The notes below the pieces were generated by a model. The model was not told the DNA's origin, did not search any database, and saw nothing but the letters and a program-made list of their open reading frames with translations. Below are positions 8,229 to 23,200 of a stretch of 64,000 nt of DNA, piece by piece. The DNA lies in contig JAHDVF020001261.1 in assembly GCA_022606425.2 (NCBI GenBank), positions 558,001-622,000 on the forward strand, in the 5' to 3' direction. This stretch comes from Lepidostoma basale (taxonomy: Eukaryota > Arthropoda > Insecta > Trichoptera > Lepidostomatidae). How positions within the stretch are numbered: position 1 is the stretch's first letter; each line of letters opens with the position of its first letter. Position numbers and translations under genes: made by a program.

Positions 8229-11200
8229 CTAAAATAAGAACTTCATCAGTGCAAATTCGGCACAATGCGTCGAAAAGACGCTATTTAGTCATAAAGGGTG
8301 TACTGATAACTAATACTCACGTAATGGAGTGGACGGCGATCTCGTGCCCCTTGCGGTGAGTTTCCTGCACGGCGGAGTAGTTGCTGTACTTGTGGGAGAC
8401 GAAGAAGGTGGCCTTGATGTCGCACCCGTTGGGGTTCTTGCGCTTGCCGTTGAACATCTCCTTGTAGAGCTCGATGTTGTTGTTGTTGATGGCATCGTCG
8501 AAGGTGATGGTGATCATCTGAGGCACGTCCTTGGAGGGCAGATCTCCGGGGATGGTCGTGCCGTCCTCGGAGCAGAAGCAGTCGGGCAGGACGCACACTG
8601 CGGGATCGCACGGGGGAGCGCGGTTGGGGTCATTGTCAATATCTGAAAAAACGTCACTTCGTTAGAATTACAGTTATCATGGACGGTTTTAATTTATTCG
8701 AACGGCTGTAATGTTGTATCATCATAACTCGGACGAGCCATTAAAGCGAAAGGCTAACCATCCACCGTTTTAATTTGGTATTTGAAAAGCGTGCTTCTCA
8801 TTAGCATAAAGAGTGGACCTCTACGGAGGCGCCGCGGAGGGGCGCAGCGGGGGGCAACAATTGGCAGCTGTACCCTGCACCGGCACCGGAGGGCCTTGAG
8901 CGGGACCGGTGCGGGCTGTACGCATGTGCGGTAAGCGGAGACAGTGAGAGTGAGGTAGATTTCAGACCACTTTCGCTAGCTGTTGGCCGTGAGCCGCGAG
9001 CGACTCTTCGTGTACCGCTGACAGACATATTATGTGCCTACGTACTCCGTGTACGCTCTATACATCCATTTCACATGGAACAACCCACACTGCTCTTACT
9101 AGAAACATAAATCACCTTGCATTGTACATCGATTCCGTTTCTCACACAAAATTTGTACTAAAAACACGTTTCGTAGACTGTGTAACACCTTCGAATTATT
9201 CAAACAATTATTCGAAAATGAGTTGAATAGATTTAAGTATTTAAATTATTTCCTTGTTTCCTTAGACTATGAATAGAATTTACATCATATTTATGAGTGA
9301 TGCATGCGCTGTGTCCACTGTCTTCTACTTGGGTGCGGAGTGCATTAAAATAACATATCAACAAAAACAGCCTCGGTCTTTACAGTATTTTATTTGGCTC
9401 CGGCAAATAGATAAATTGATGTGAGTTCATCAGTGCCACAGGCGTTTTGCGATTTGCAAATGTTCAATATTTTTCTTTTACCGAAACTTCCATAAAAACA
9501 ATATTTGTTGTAATTATTACGTTTCTACAGCAGTAATAATTGTAAAATATAACTGGATTATTGATGAATACACTCAAGTCAATGGTGACATGTGGTTCTG
9601 AGTAGTAATAATAAACTCTAAAAGAACACAAAAGAATCTACTGGTGTGAGAATTAGATCCCAAGAAAGATCCCGGGTCCCGGGTTTGACAGCGGGAATAT
9701 TTTTTTCTTGTATACAACAGGTCGTTTGAACCCAATTACTATATACACTTTATTTTAGCTATTATATTGATTCTTATGATGTGTGATAGGTAACCAATCT
9801 ATCGCCATTTTATTGTCACTAGAATTCTACACCAGACCAAAGACAGTGTGACAATTACACTGCCATCGCCGGGAATCGAACCTGGGACCTAGCTCTTACC
9901 ACTCTGCCACGAAGGTCGACTTGTAGGTATAGAAGCAACCAAGAGATCTGTACGATAACCCAGTAGCCCTTTATAATGAGTACCGTATGAACCGGTCGCC
10001 TAGCATAGATTGGACGCGTATGCTAGGTAGGAATGACCAGAGCAATCAAAACCCTGTACGCGTCTAGACCGGCTAAAGTAAGACCTCTAGAAAGGTCCAT
10101 ACAACGCCTAATGGATAATATTCTGGTTGATCTGGCTAGGTTGGATGCAACGGATTGCTGGGACCAAATAGTGCAGGATCGAGGAGCTTGGAATAAAATC
10201 ATCAAGGAGGCTCAAACTCTTCAAGAGTTATGAGTAAAAAAAGACACTTAAAATAATGATATTTCAAGGATCCCAAATCGATTGTTCGATATGCCGAGTC
10301 GTTAAGAATCAAATCACGCATGCGGAAAACGTAGGCCACTCCTGCGGAGGCAGCTATGCGACCGCTGGAACATTGTACGAGTACTTGGCTGTGACGGATT
10401 AGGCTTTTCATAAGATATTTGTAAGGAATGCACGTTGCTGTACGGGCATACTGCGTAGCCTTAAACATTATTGAACGTAAACTTCAGTACGTGAAATACG
10501 CAGAAGGTACGCGGAAGAATTGAAAAAACATTTATCATCACTTTAGTGCATTTACATTCAAACCGAATTTAGATTGTTTTAAAATTATTGCTTTTAAATT
10601 CATTATTTATTGTTTCTTGAATGTAGTAAAACTCCATATTAAATACGAATGGAAACGTCTGTTTTCTAAAAGTTTTATTATATTTTATGGGAATAACATG
10701 CTTAACCGTCAGGAAAAAAATATAAATTATATTCTTGGATTTGGACTTGGATCTTCTGACTTACAGAGGTTCAACTCTTGTGGCTATTCCATTTACGTCT
10801 GATGGGAACATTGTTGGAAAGGTGGGTTGATGGTTTATGCGGGGGCTTGATTTCTGTGGTTTGGAGTGTTCCTCTGAAGGAGGATCAATTTTGGGCCCTT
10901 GTGACGTGATAAGTCTTTTATTGTGGAGCAGGATAACATAATTTTACCTAGAATCGGGAATCTCGATGATAGATGAATTCATTCAGAAAATTGACGAACG
11001 TTTTTGCAAAGGACTCCTTTCACATTCGCATTGTGAAAGGAGTTCTTTGCAAAAATGTTCGTCAATTTTCTGAATGAATTCATCTATCATCGAGATTCCC
11101 GATTCTAGGTAAAATTATATGATCCTGGTCCATGAAGGTGCACCAAGCGATAAACAGATAGCTTTATTTTTCAGGATTTGGAGTTTCCGTACGCGACTCG

Positions 11201-14200
11201 AATAGCCTTAGATTTAGACTGCGTAAGTGAAGATCGGCCTTATGACCGTTTTGTATGTCAGGAGTTTACTGTCGGTGCTTAGCTTACTGTTTCTGGCTAA
11301 CATTCGATTTTATATCCGTTGATGTTCATATGAAGGGAAAAAAACAGCCTCAGAATTCCTTTCCTCAAATTTATCAAGCCACATTTTTCATGGTCGTTAA
11401 TGATCTTAAATTTCTACTGCTTAGTTAGTAACTATAGCAACGATAAAACAATTGTTGCTCGTGTTTCAGCGGCCTGACTTGCATAAACGATTAGAAGCAT
11501 CAGTGCGTCACAAATTCTGCATTTAAACCTGCTAATTCTTTTATTACGTACTTTAACCTAATCAAGTAAAAAAACAGTATGCCAAGACATTATTCTGCCA
11601 ACGATCTAGAGCAAACGTGCCATGCACCGAGAGTTCCTGTATTGGTTCACTTTCCGTATACCACCTCTGTTAATCGACCAGTATAATTTAAGTTCATTAT
11701 ACGTTTCTGTGATACACATTTTCAAGGATAATTAACCAGATGACTTTTTGATTCGTATGTGTCAAATAAGGCAAGGTAACTCTTAATAAAACAGGAAATA
11801 TTTGCTGGTAGTTGGGGACAAATGCAACATTTACAAGTAAGCGTTTATTACATTTTTTTCTCATTTTTTAATATGTGTCGCTGCGTTCACGTTACTTTTA
11901 CATTTGAGTACTTCCTCGTTAGAACTTAATGTTTATGTCTGACGTCATTGAAAGTAACTGTCGAAGACCGTAGAAAGAGAAATAAAGTGCCCGAACAGAC
12001 ACTGAATACATTTTAACTACTTCTATTACTAAGAAAAGTTGAAATAATAAGGTTATTAATAAAATAAATTAGTGATATACGAATCAAGCTCGATTGTCTA
12101 ATATACATTTCTTGTACATTTTGTAGAGTTAACTATTACATTAGATTTCTTCTTCGATGGCTCTACAGCCCATATCGAGCCTTAGCCTCCATTATACTTC
12201 GTGTCCAACTCCTCCTGTCCTCCGCTTCGGCCCTCCAATCTGACATTCTTAAAAGTATCGCCCGGTAACAATATTAAATTAGTTTTAATTGAGAAAATTC
12301 TTTCAAACACCACACATTAGGTGGAATAAAGCTAAGTTAATCACCATTTACGATATTCTGGATAATCTGTTTTTATAATACCATTTCAAATATTTTTTTA
12401 TAAGCGCACTAAGATTTACAAACAACTTCAACAGTTTTATAAGTATGACATAGTACTACTTATTTGAACTATAGTATGATCGTTGGTTCAGAGTATATTT
12501 GTTTTGAATTAACAGATAACCGTTCAATCGGAGAATTTTGTCAATTTATTTGTTAACACATAAAACCTAGGCTTTCCGGTCGTAAAGGCACATTCTGAAA
12601 TTATAGAATTGAGTTGATTTTTTATACACAAATATTTCAAGCATAACAATCAGAAATCAAAGTAATTGGATTAGATTCGCAACAGCAAGATGGCGTTTAT
12701 TTTTTACTTAATATTAATCGTGTAATATATTTTTTTTATGTCTGTAAAATATGAATTCGCTGAAGAAATTTCTGTTTCCTACGCATTCAATTCGGTGTTT
12801 TGTGTGAAATATACTGTTTTATTATTATTATTTATATATTTTAGAATACGTTGGCCAAGAGTGCTAGGTCACCCATTCGAGAAAACGGTAGCTACGAATA
12901 CTACTGATTTTCCTTCAGCTTTCTTTTTGCCTAAGCGATAATTTATGTATCTTGTTGTATTGCAATTTGGAACTTTTATATTCGTCCTACATTAAAGTCG
13001 GCATAGAGCTGTTCCGGTTTGGGATGTAAACAAATCACCGGGAACTTTCACGGTCACACGTGTCTCAAGCTCCCATCTCTCTCGAAGCACCATGCCCATT
13101 CATAATAATAAACGAAGCACTCGTATCAGCACTAACCTAAACTATCCCACCGCGGTCTAAGGTTTACTTTCACTCTATTGAAATGTGCATTGAACATGTC
13201 TTTCGGTAATTAAAAATTTCTTTTATAATTATCATTGAAATTTATGTTGAACCGATAACATGTGAGTAATGGAACAACTTTCAGGAAATTTTCAATGTAG
13301 AAATGTGTACATTCAACGTGTCTACCGGAAGCCAAAACTTTTTTGGTATTTTTTATTAAAAATTTCTAAATGAATATAATTGAATTTGATATAATTCGAG
13401 AGTTTCACATTATTTACAAGAAAATGTATGTATATTATTTATGTATTAAATATTTCTTATATATAAAATTAAAGCAAACATTATATCAATTAAGACAGTT
13501 TTTTAAAATTATTTTTAAATGCAGTTCAACAGTGTAGATTTTTATCAAAAACTTTTTTCAGTTGATGGTTGTGGTTTTAATTTGGTAAAACTCACTTAGT
13601 AACGCGTTTGTTTTCTGGTTTTACATTTATTATTCGTTTAACCTACAGTATTTATAAAAATCAATGCTTTTGAAATTGGCTTAATAAGACCAAAGTCGTA
13701 TTTATTGTTTCTTGAACAATGATGTAAAACTCCATATTAAATAAATAAATACGAATGAAAACGTCAGTTTTCTAGAAGTTTTATTATATTTTATGGCAAT
13801 GACATGTTTCGCCCTTCAAAGGCATTATCAAATGTCTAGAAAACTGACGTTTTCATTCGTATTAATTACCAAAGTCGAATTCAACCCTAGACAAACTCCT
13901 GGAAGATCGCCAAAATAATGTACAATTAATGATTCAACGTGTTCGATTTTGCCGTGAATTTAAAAATGATTCACTGTATGAAATTCTCCAACAAACTTGA
14001 CGTGATAGAAAGATAACGATAGGCAAGTTAATAAGAAATTTAAGTTTTAGGTATTCTGAAATAATTTTAATTAATCACCACAGAAAGCTAACTTGCACAT
14101 GACGTAGACATTAACTGCATTAATAGCCATAATTAGCATATATAATCTAGGATGTTAGAGAGCGCATTGGGATTGGGTAATCTCGGTTTGTAATGAGTAG

Positions 14201-17200
14201 GACCCAAACAAAAGAAACACAATGAAGCAACATAGGCAGGCACTCGAATCGTGATATGAAATGCAAAATGTCAACCTGTTCTGCGGAATACTAAAATAAC
14301 GGTAATTCTCGATATGGCTTCACCTTTCTTACGGCAATATCGGTTATCGCGAACTCGCGTATTATTCAAACGAATTATTAACGGCGACCTTCGGATGATC
14401 GAGAATCTTCGAGAATTAATTGTGTAAGTATAAACTTTTGACGCTTTGTTATTATATTTGCGCCACATTTGCCGGGTGGCTCGACTCGATAGTGGAATAA
14501 TTCCACCAGTATTGCGAATTTCTCGGTGAATGGTGAAAGTGATGACCGCGAAGATTGCTTAAATTTTGTTAATTGTTTTATAACACATTCATTATTCATA
14601 TGCACAACACTTTTAGAAGAAATCGGCGTTTGGAGATCCTCGCCTGTGACGGGAAAAGTAATTTAGATTTCTAAATTGTAATCACCTTGTTTTGCATCGC
14701 CGCAATATTTATACTATTTCGAATAAATGGAAAGATTAATATCAATTAAAATTTTATTTTTAAAAAGTGCAGTAAATAAATAAGTATTGTATTCGGGTAT
14801 TTTGTCTATTATACGCATCTTTTTACTCTCTGTATACGCGATTGTTTTGTCGGTTTTATAGAGATTTTATTTATTAACTACATATATTTAGATGAGTCTA
14901 AAATCATTTTTAAAAGAAAACCGTTTGGCGAATAGGTTTAGTTTGAGAATGCCAAATTATAACAAAATTTTCACAAGTTTTCATATCACTAAAACTAACA
15001 AATTAATTGCGTTTATAATATAATTTGACTGAAGTTTATAAAAACACAACCATCAATATTCTATACTCATTTTTATGTAAGCCACCTTTTCAACTTTTTG
15101 AACACAGAATTTGTAGAAATATTTTTCGGGGTGAAACCGTGTTCCCTCTCGTCAAGCTCCACCAACGTTTCGGAGGCCCTTGCGGCCTCCATCATCAGGG
15201 TGTTAGAAATTCGGCTATTCATAACTTAGAATATATTAAGAAATGGCGAAAAAAGAAAAAATATAAGTAGATTATGAAAGATAATAATATATCTATGAAA
15301 TCAGAAGAAAAAATTAAATCCGAATCTAAATAACTCAGAAAATTTACGTTCTTACTTGACAGAATTTGTGTTTCAATGTATTTATCAGACACACTTGTTT
15401 GAAAAGCGAAAGCTCTTTCCCGAAGCTGTTATAGTCGGACGTCGCCTTTCGTCAGCTTCGCTCTTTCAATCCTTAGACCCTCGTCCATGCGGGACTTACG
15501 TTACTAGGGTTATGATAAAAGAAAAACAAGAGGCCACACTTAAACTACTCATTTTTTCTATGTCCCCCCGAAATCTAAATTTATTTTTATTATGATAAAT
15601 CAATAAAATATTTTTTGTAAAAATAAAGTAAGATATTTAAAAAAAAAAGATTTTTCTTTAAACGTATAAATGTTGATCACGTTCTATCGACCATTTTAGA
15701 AATTAATATAATTGAACATAAAAATAAAGTAATCGTTTGTGTTTGTGTAACAGAGTAAGAGTGCTTTAACCAGCTATACAAAATAAGTTTTTACTAGTTT
15801 TTGCAACAAGATAGCGAACGAAATGAATTTTCGTTAAGTGTGTATGAAATTCAAGAAAATGATTGAGGTAACAAAAAAAGCTGTGTTCCGTAACAGTTGT
15901 AATTCGAAAACTCGATTCATAAACGGCGATAACACAAGGAAGGGTCAATATACTCACGGAACAGAAGTTGATTCTGGACAATATGATTAGAATAGTGCGT
16001 ACAATATTGTGTAAACAATACATTCTCATTCTTTCAAAGAACGGCAACCAACATTTTATTGAAAATGTATTAAAATATGAAAAATTGTACGTAAATGGCT
16101 TAAGCGTACCTATATATTTGTAACATATTACAACTATTGTAGAATGAAGTCTAGTTGGAAAGTGTTCATGAAAAATTATTTAAATACTCGCGTGTGTATC
16201 ACAATCTTATAATTTATTTTAAAAAAAATTATTATAATTTTATTACGATATTTATCTTTATAATTAATTATATAGAATTCACATTAGGTCTAAAAAGTAG
16301 AAAAAAATTATGAGTGTGCATTATTATTATTATTATTATTTTGTTGAATCGCTCTTTACACCATGACAACATGAGCCAAATCGATGTAAAGGGTATTATA
16401 GCTATCATAGTGATTCTCGTGATATGTGATAGGTAGCTAATTTATCGCCATTTTATTGTCACGTGAATCCTACACCAGACTATAAGAGTGCATGTATGCA
16501 ATCTGGCAGTCCATCCTCTATGCGTATCCCTCTGATGAAACGGCGTGATAGTTAGTAAACGATTTCCAAATAAGGAATATTATAATTATTTTTTTCATTT
16601 TTCACGCAGGCGAAAAAAATTGCGCGAGCATCTTGCGTAAGAAACCAATATAAAAAAAATAAAACAATTGATACCAATGAAAATGTCTGTTATCTAGAAG
16701 TTTTACTATAGGTTAAGGGAATTACGTCTTTCGTCCTTCAAAGGCAGTATCAAATGTGTTACATTTGAGAACGCCTTAAAAGGGTGAAACATGTCATTCC
16801 CATAATATAATTACAAGAAGACAAACGTTTTCATTCTTATTACATATTTTATATAGAATTTTACACAATTGTTCAAGAAACAATAAATAAACGATACAAT
16901 TTTTTTATGGAGTCGAGGTTGACCGAGGAAAACATGGCAAGACCAAATTAATCAAATTTTAAAGGTTTGTCATGTCAGAAGCCGGAAGAATCGACGTGCG
17001 TGTATGACTCGCTGTATGAATGTGGAGGAAGCTAGAGAGGTTTGTCAGGATAGAGTAGTGTGGCGGTCTATTCTCTCTGCCTACCCCTGCTAGGAAACGG
17101 CGTGATGGTTTGTTGTTGTTGTACACAATTTTATGTTACTAATTCGATAACGTGTGGTTATTCTGCAAATGTATTGATCTCCCCTCGCAGTGGCACGATG

Positions 17201-20200
17201 TTCGAGGAAAGATTTGTTTTGTTTATGGCGCGGTTAGGTGTAGCGAATCCGGTAGCGATGGTTGCACACTGCACAGCGGTCTTACAACTAGTTGTTGCTT
17301 TTGTCATTTGCAACTTTCAAACGCATTCCGCGACTCCGGTAACCGGCAGGGCGGCTCGGCCGCTCCACTCGGAAGACGGCGCGAAGGAAGCCATCCGACT
17401 CCAGATATGGACAAATATAATGAGCTGCCAATCTGTTCCTGCCGGACAGTGGGCAGATATAGCCATTTCAAGCACTTGATAAGATTGAAGAAGAGGATGT
17501 GTAATTTAAAATTTTCAAAGATAAGATTGATAATGAATTAATTCACACGAGAAAAACATTGCTGCTGGATGAAATTATTCAATAAAATACTAAAAGAATT
17601 AAAAAAAAAATACCTTAGTAAAGTGGATTAAGCTCCGGCGGGAGCGAAACCGTTTGGCTTTTTACAAAAATAAAGTGGTATTAAAACTAGTAAAAGTTTT
17701 TAAATATTATTTTAATAATGCCACACCACAAATAAAGAGCTTCAAACGATAGTTAAATTAAAATGTGTAAGTCAACACACTCTCGATAGAAACATAGGTA
17801 CAACAATTTTTTCATTAGAAAAAGCGTTATAATGGTTTGGGTATACAGAAAGAATAAATGAAGAAAGAATGGTAAATAGGCATAAGTAAACGATGTTAAC
17901 GGAACTATAATAGAAAGAGAATGACCGAAGAAAATATGGCACAATCAAATGAATCATATATTTGATGTCGGCCACGTGAGAAGCCGGTGAAATCGACGTG
18001 CTAGTATCACACGATGAATGTCGAGGAATCGAGAAAAATATGGAAAGAACAGTGTAGCGATCCATCTACTCTACCTATCTCTTCAGGAAAACGGCGGCGT
18101 GATGAATTAGTTAGTTGTTTCTTCAATATAGAAAGATTTCGGCATTTCAAAAGTACGTACAAATAGAGTTTTTATAATAATAAATACATTTGCTTAGACT
18201 AGCCATCAATAAATAAATATTTTTGATTATATTATGTTACGTTATGTCTATATTAACAGATTTCAATGCTGATTTTTTACAAATGCTTCTTACGTAGGTG
18301 TGAAATTAATACGTTTTTTAATATTAATTTTCCTACGAGAAATATTTTAATGACGAAAGGAGAACCTTCTCACTCTTTGTACATTTCATAATACCCTTGA
18401 ACCGTTTAATGTCTTCTGTTGAGTGAACAAAAGTTCACCCACGGTACATGCACTTTGCCAATAATGTTTTATGTCCTTAGTTGTGCGTTGTGCAAGGCAC
18501 GGCGCGCTTAAAGCGTTATACAATCGCTGCTGGCTTGATTGCTGGAACATATTTAATCCTAATAAACTGAAGCAGGGATACTTTTACTTTTAATCAGAAT
18601 ACAATAAATCCCTTTGAACTGAACCTAATACAATAAAAGAGCTGTATTTATTGTTTCTTGAATAATGATGTAAATTTTCATATTAAAAAATGAATGCGAC
18701 TGAAAATAAGAATGTGGCGAAACACGTAATTTTCTTAAACGATAATAAAACTTCTAGAAAACAGATGTTTTCAATTACTAAATATGGAGTTTAACGTCAT
18801 TGTTCAAAAAACAATAAATGATGTCGTTAATGTTTAAACGAAAAAATATTTGTAAATTGTATTATAATTAAAAAAATCTTAAAATTATGTAAATTAAATT
18901 TATAGCTTATTTTCCGAATAGTTATTGGGTTAACTGCATAAATCAGGGCATACAGAGGAAATGAACCCGCTATCCGCGCGGTGAGGTAATGTCGATCCAT
19001 GTGGGGCTCTTCCACGTATGAAGGCAACCGGTTCGGCAGTTCGTTAGGAGCAGGTTTAAGTCGGATTATTATTATCACGTTTGGCGAACAAGGAAAATAT
19101 GCGAGAATATTCCATTTTTAGAAATGAGTTGCATTTAGGCAGGCGAGTTTCATCTGAATAAGTAGAAAGAGTAAATAATGTTTGGATATCTGGTGTGAAC
19201 TACCTACAAAACTTACTAAATTTTAATAAAAATAAATCTAGATCTTTCTTGAATCGCAAGCGACGCGTTGTATACATTTTACCGTTACATTGTATTATGT
19301 TCATAATATTCGGGAATTAGAGTTGATTCCTAAATACCCATGTAGACCAATTCTAATTATACTATATGAAAAAAATATATAAGAATTCGGATTATTAATA
19401 TTTAAATATGCAAACTTGTGTTAAAGATAAAAAAAAGATATGAATAATTAACCTGTTTAAAGGTGTTTACAATGTCAATTCAGTTAGGCATAAAAAAATA
19501 ATCTGCACAGATACATAGATTCTCGAAGTTTCCTTTAGCGTCAAGGTCACGCAATCTATGATAAGTCAAAATCAATCAAGCGTAGAACCCAAACAATCTC
19601 AACGAGTCTAATCGCTCAATCGGCCATTCATATTTATGGTATATAAATTGTGAAGCAGGTCTCTAACTATTTAACTCACCATAACGCCGTTTTACCGGAG
19701 GGGTAGACAGAATGAACAGACCGTCACACTGTTTTATCTCGTTTTACCTCTCGATATTTTCACGAAATTCATAAATCGCGAAATGCAAGCGGTATACGAT
19801 ACGGCCGCTTATTAGTACCTAATTGCTGCAAATGTTTTCTTCGCCGTTCTTTGACTTCATTTCCCATTCACACTGTTTATTTATAACTTTTTAATCAATT
19901 CATTTGATATTTCCTAATTATCTTAATTACTCGTTTTTAATTTTGGTTAAAACGCATTCTTACATCGTTGTCCGGTATCCTATCACTTTTTTTGATTTTT
20001 CCAACTCTTCACGTAGCCGATATTTAATATTTGATTGATTTGATCATGCCGCGTTTTCTTTGGTTTTCTTCTATTTCTAGTTCCGTTTACGTTGTTTACA
20101 TAAACATATTTTACAATCTTTTCTTCATTCATTCTTTCCATTTGTTCAAACTATATTAATGTTTTATTCTTTATTTTACTCAAAACGCATTTTTACATCT

Positions 20201-23200
20201 TTGTCGTGTCAAGTCTCCTCAACGTTGACTATCATTGCAGCGAAAGCATCTCTATCCTGCGCCACTTGAAACTGGTTCTCAACTCTACTCAGTTCTGTTC
20301 ACTCTCTTATATTTTGCAGCCAGAACATCTGCCTTCTCCCAACTCCCCGACGTCCCTCCATTTTGTCCATGATTATCAGTGAGCACAGTTATTCACAACC
20401 TTCTTAGTGATATCGATGTTACGCGAAGCAGATTTTATTGGTTTTATTGATTATTAACAATGATAATGACTTACCACAGCTGTTCTCGTCGGAGCCGTCG
20501 CTGCAGTCCTTCTCCCCGTTGCAGAAGAGCCCTCTCTCGATGCAGGCGCTGTCTCCGCAGGCCAGATACCCGTCCTGGCAGAGGGGCTCATCGGTGAGCA
20601 GAAGAGGTTTGACTTTCCTCTCCTTGTTCTTCAGTTTGCAGTTCTTCACGGCATCCTTCCAGTCACAGGTCTGCTTGTCGATATCGAAGTACAGACCGGC
20701 TGGGCAACGGATGGCTTGGAGGCCCTATGAAAAATACATTTTATGTTGACTTCAAGCATATATTATACAAGGGATAAAATTCACATTTATGTTTATCCAA
20801 ACATAATTACCGTTTGCTTTTCACTTTCCTATCACAAATATATCTATATTTCATCACCTGAGAGTAAGAAGGTTCCAACTGCCAAAAGTAAAAAGCTGAG
20901 AAAAATGAAGTCAAAGTTTTGTTGGTTTCGGGTGTGTATCTTGTAATAAAAGGGTTCCATCTGAAGCAGATGAAATCCTTTTACCGAGAAGCGTGTAAAT
21001 TTTCTCTGGCGACAGTTGGAATAATAAAGTTCTATGTGTAAATGAATCCTTCTTCAGCGGATCGTGTGTTTTGAATGATCAGATGGAACTTGATTATTTT
21101 CGTAACATCAATATGACGATACTATTACATCGTTCCATTTACATCGTTAACATATAACTTTTTTACCATTCTTTCTTCATTCATTATTTTCATGTGTCCA
21201 AACCATCTTAATTATTTTGTTCATAACACAGACTATTACAATATTGTATCAAATCTTACGACGTTTTTATATATGTAAATATTCAAGTGGGGCTTTATAA
21301 ATAATATTTGGGTAGTCTTCCAAATCATTTTTTGAAATATTAACATCGGTAAGTAGATATCGAGGACTTTATACCAGTCAATCAAGAACACGTGTTTTTA
21401 AGGTTAACTAAGTACACAACTTGTTATAGTTACATCAAGAATTTTTTTAATGGTTCAATTAAGATTATTGAGAAATAGATTTTCGAAGAATATTTAATTG
21501 CTTATTTACTAACAGTATTTCACAATTCGTTTGTAAATCAATTATTTATATTTGAATCGACGAAATAATGTTTTACCTCACAAAAAAAGTTTAATTAATA
21601 CTGGACACACGAAAATAGTGTTTATTTTTAATTAGAAAGCATTCGTTACGTTTCTACTGACATTTGAAATTCATTTCAATTTCTCATAAGCTTAAATGCA
21701 ACTTCTCGAGTGACGCTTATGTAACCATGCTTCCTGGCAAAAAACTACCAAACCGTGTTTTTATAAATATCAAACAAAAGGTAACATATTTTTCAATCGA
21801 ATACCCATTTATCATTATTCAGAATCGTTGACTATTTGTTTTAACAGGTGCATATTAAATTTAAACACAGACGACAACATATTAACATAGATTATAAGAA
21901 AAAAAGTGATAAAAATTCATTTTCATAACACTTTTGATACAATACCCCGGTATGTTTGTACAAACACACCTCGAGCCAAGTTTTTCGCACTAACTACGCT
22001 CAAAGCGCGGCAATGTACCGGATTTGCAACAGCTACATTAAGTATTTTAGTAATATAGATGTTTTCTACCCAAACGAGCATACTAAAAAATACGATTGTA
22101 GAAGCCTTTTGGCGTAATATTTTGTTTGTATTAGTTTAACTTTAATTTAGATTCATTAGTATGTACTGTTAATTCTTCCTATGATTTATATTTGTGGTGG
22201 GATACAAATGGAAATAGTGCTACTTTGGTCGCGGCGGCTTGCAAAAGACGGTTATATTCGAACTCGGAAAGATCTGCAAGCGTGCATGCAACGATGTATG
22301 AATGTAGAGGAAACTTGATAGGTATGTCAGGAGATCCCATCCGGGGGGATGGAGTGATTGTTTGTTAAGTGATTTTTTAATAAACTTAATATACTTACAG
22401 AAGATGTGCACTGGATGACGTCACGACAGTTGTCGCCCTCTCCAGCGACTAATCTGAACCATTCCCCAGCATCTTTATCTTTGCAGAGCTCGGCTTCGAA
22501 GCTCTCTTCTTTTTTGGTAGTGGACTCATCGGCCTGCCGCCTCCATCTTTTAGCTATCTGTGCTTCGCCTGTGATCAAAAGAAAACGTATATAAAATACT
22601 TTGGTTATTTATTATACCCTTTTAAAGTAGACTCGTTATAGTAACAGTGTGATTGTTTTAAAATATGTTTATAAAATGGTTTTATTTACGACCAGTATAA
22701 CAAATTATCTCCGTGATCTTTAAATTTAAAACATGTGTAATCAATATCATCATTTTAAACAAACAACGAAATCCTATAATGTTTTTTTGTAATTGTAGTT
22801 GGTGCAAAATTGGTACCCTAATCAAATCTTATTAAACTGACAAAAACTCCTAATAACATTCAATAAAAAATATTGTTTTCTTTGAATTCGCGAATACTCA
22901 AAAATAACAATTTTTCTATTGCTTTTGCTTTTGTAAATTACCCACGGATCACATTAAACGAACTAGTACCAAGAGATTGTAACTATCCAACTATCAAGGG
23001 TTGCATGAAACATTGAGTGCGGAAACATTGTCAAATATTGCAACCAGCGATTGTAATACAATGAACTGTACAATGTTGACAAAAGCAGCTTATAATAAAA
23101 CAAGGTTGATTGCAGTTTATACAACGAACATTCGCGGTTCTAACACTAACAGGGCATTTAACTTATGACATAATTTATTATGGCAAATAAAGTACATTGG

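Larger units (their letters stand above)
8643..20474 (-). other. serp intron 3 (11.8 kb)
   Basis: The donor GTAAGT at 20469-20474 pairs with the acceptor CAG ending at 8643, phase 1. It holds SINEs, LINE ends and fold-back repeats listed separately. I see no further exon of this gene in it. Stretches 9240-9770, 10250-10930, 11126-12140, 12260-13690, 13870-15150, 15500-16310 and 18120-18640 are AT-rich with no feature I can name. Confidence 0.85.

Noticed and set aside
8285..8646. Long alternative frames over serp exon 4, both strands
   Set aside because: They are low-complexity shadows (Thr/Ser- or Val-rich) of the exon, which is fixed by splice sites and homology in its own frame.
15405..15495. 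Another hammerhead-like unit on the minus strand (GCTGACGA... GGGAAAGAGC)
   Set aside because: CTGACGA is present, but no convincing stem II closes before the GAAA and the palindrome GAGCTTTC is out of place.
17060..17541. Two overlapping open frames of 129-139 codons on the + strand
   Set aside because: The longer one starts inside a LINE tail, neither matches a known family, and frames in a GC-richer patch lack stops by composition. There is no splice or promoter support.
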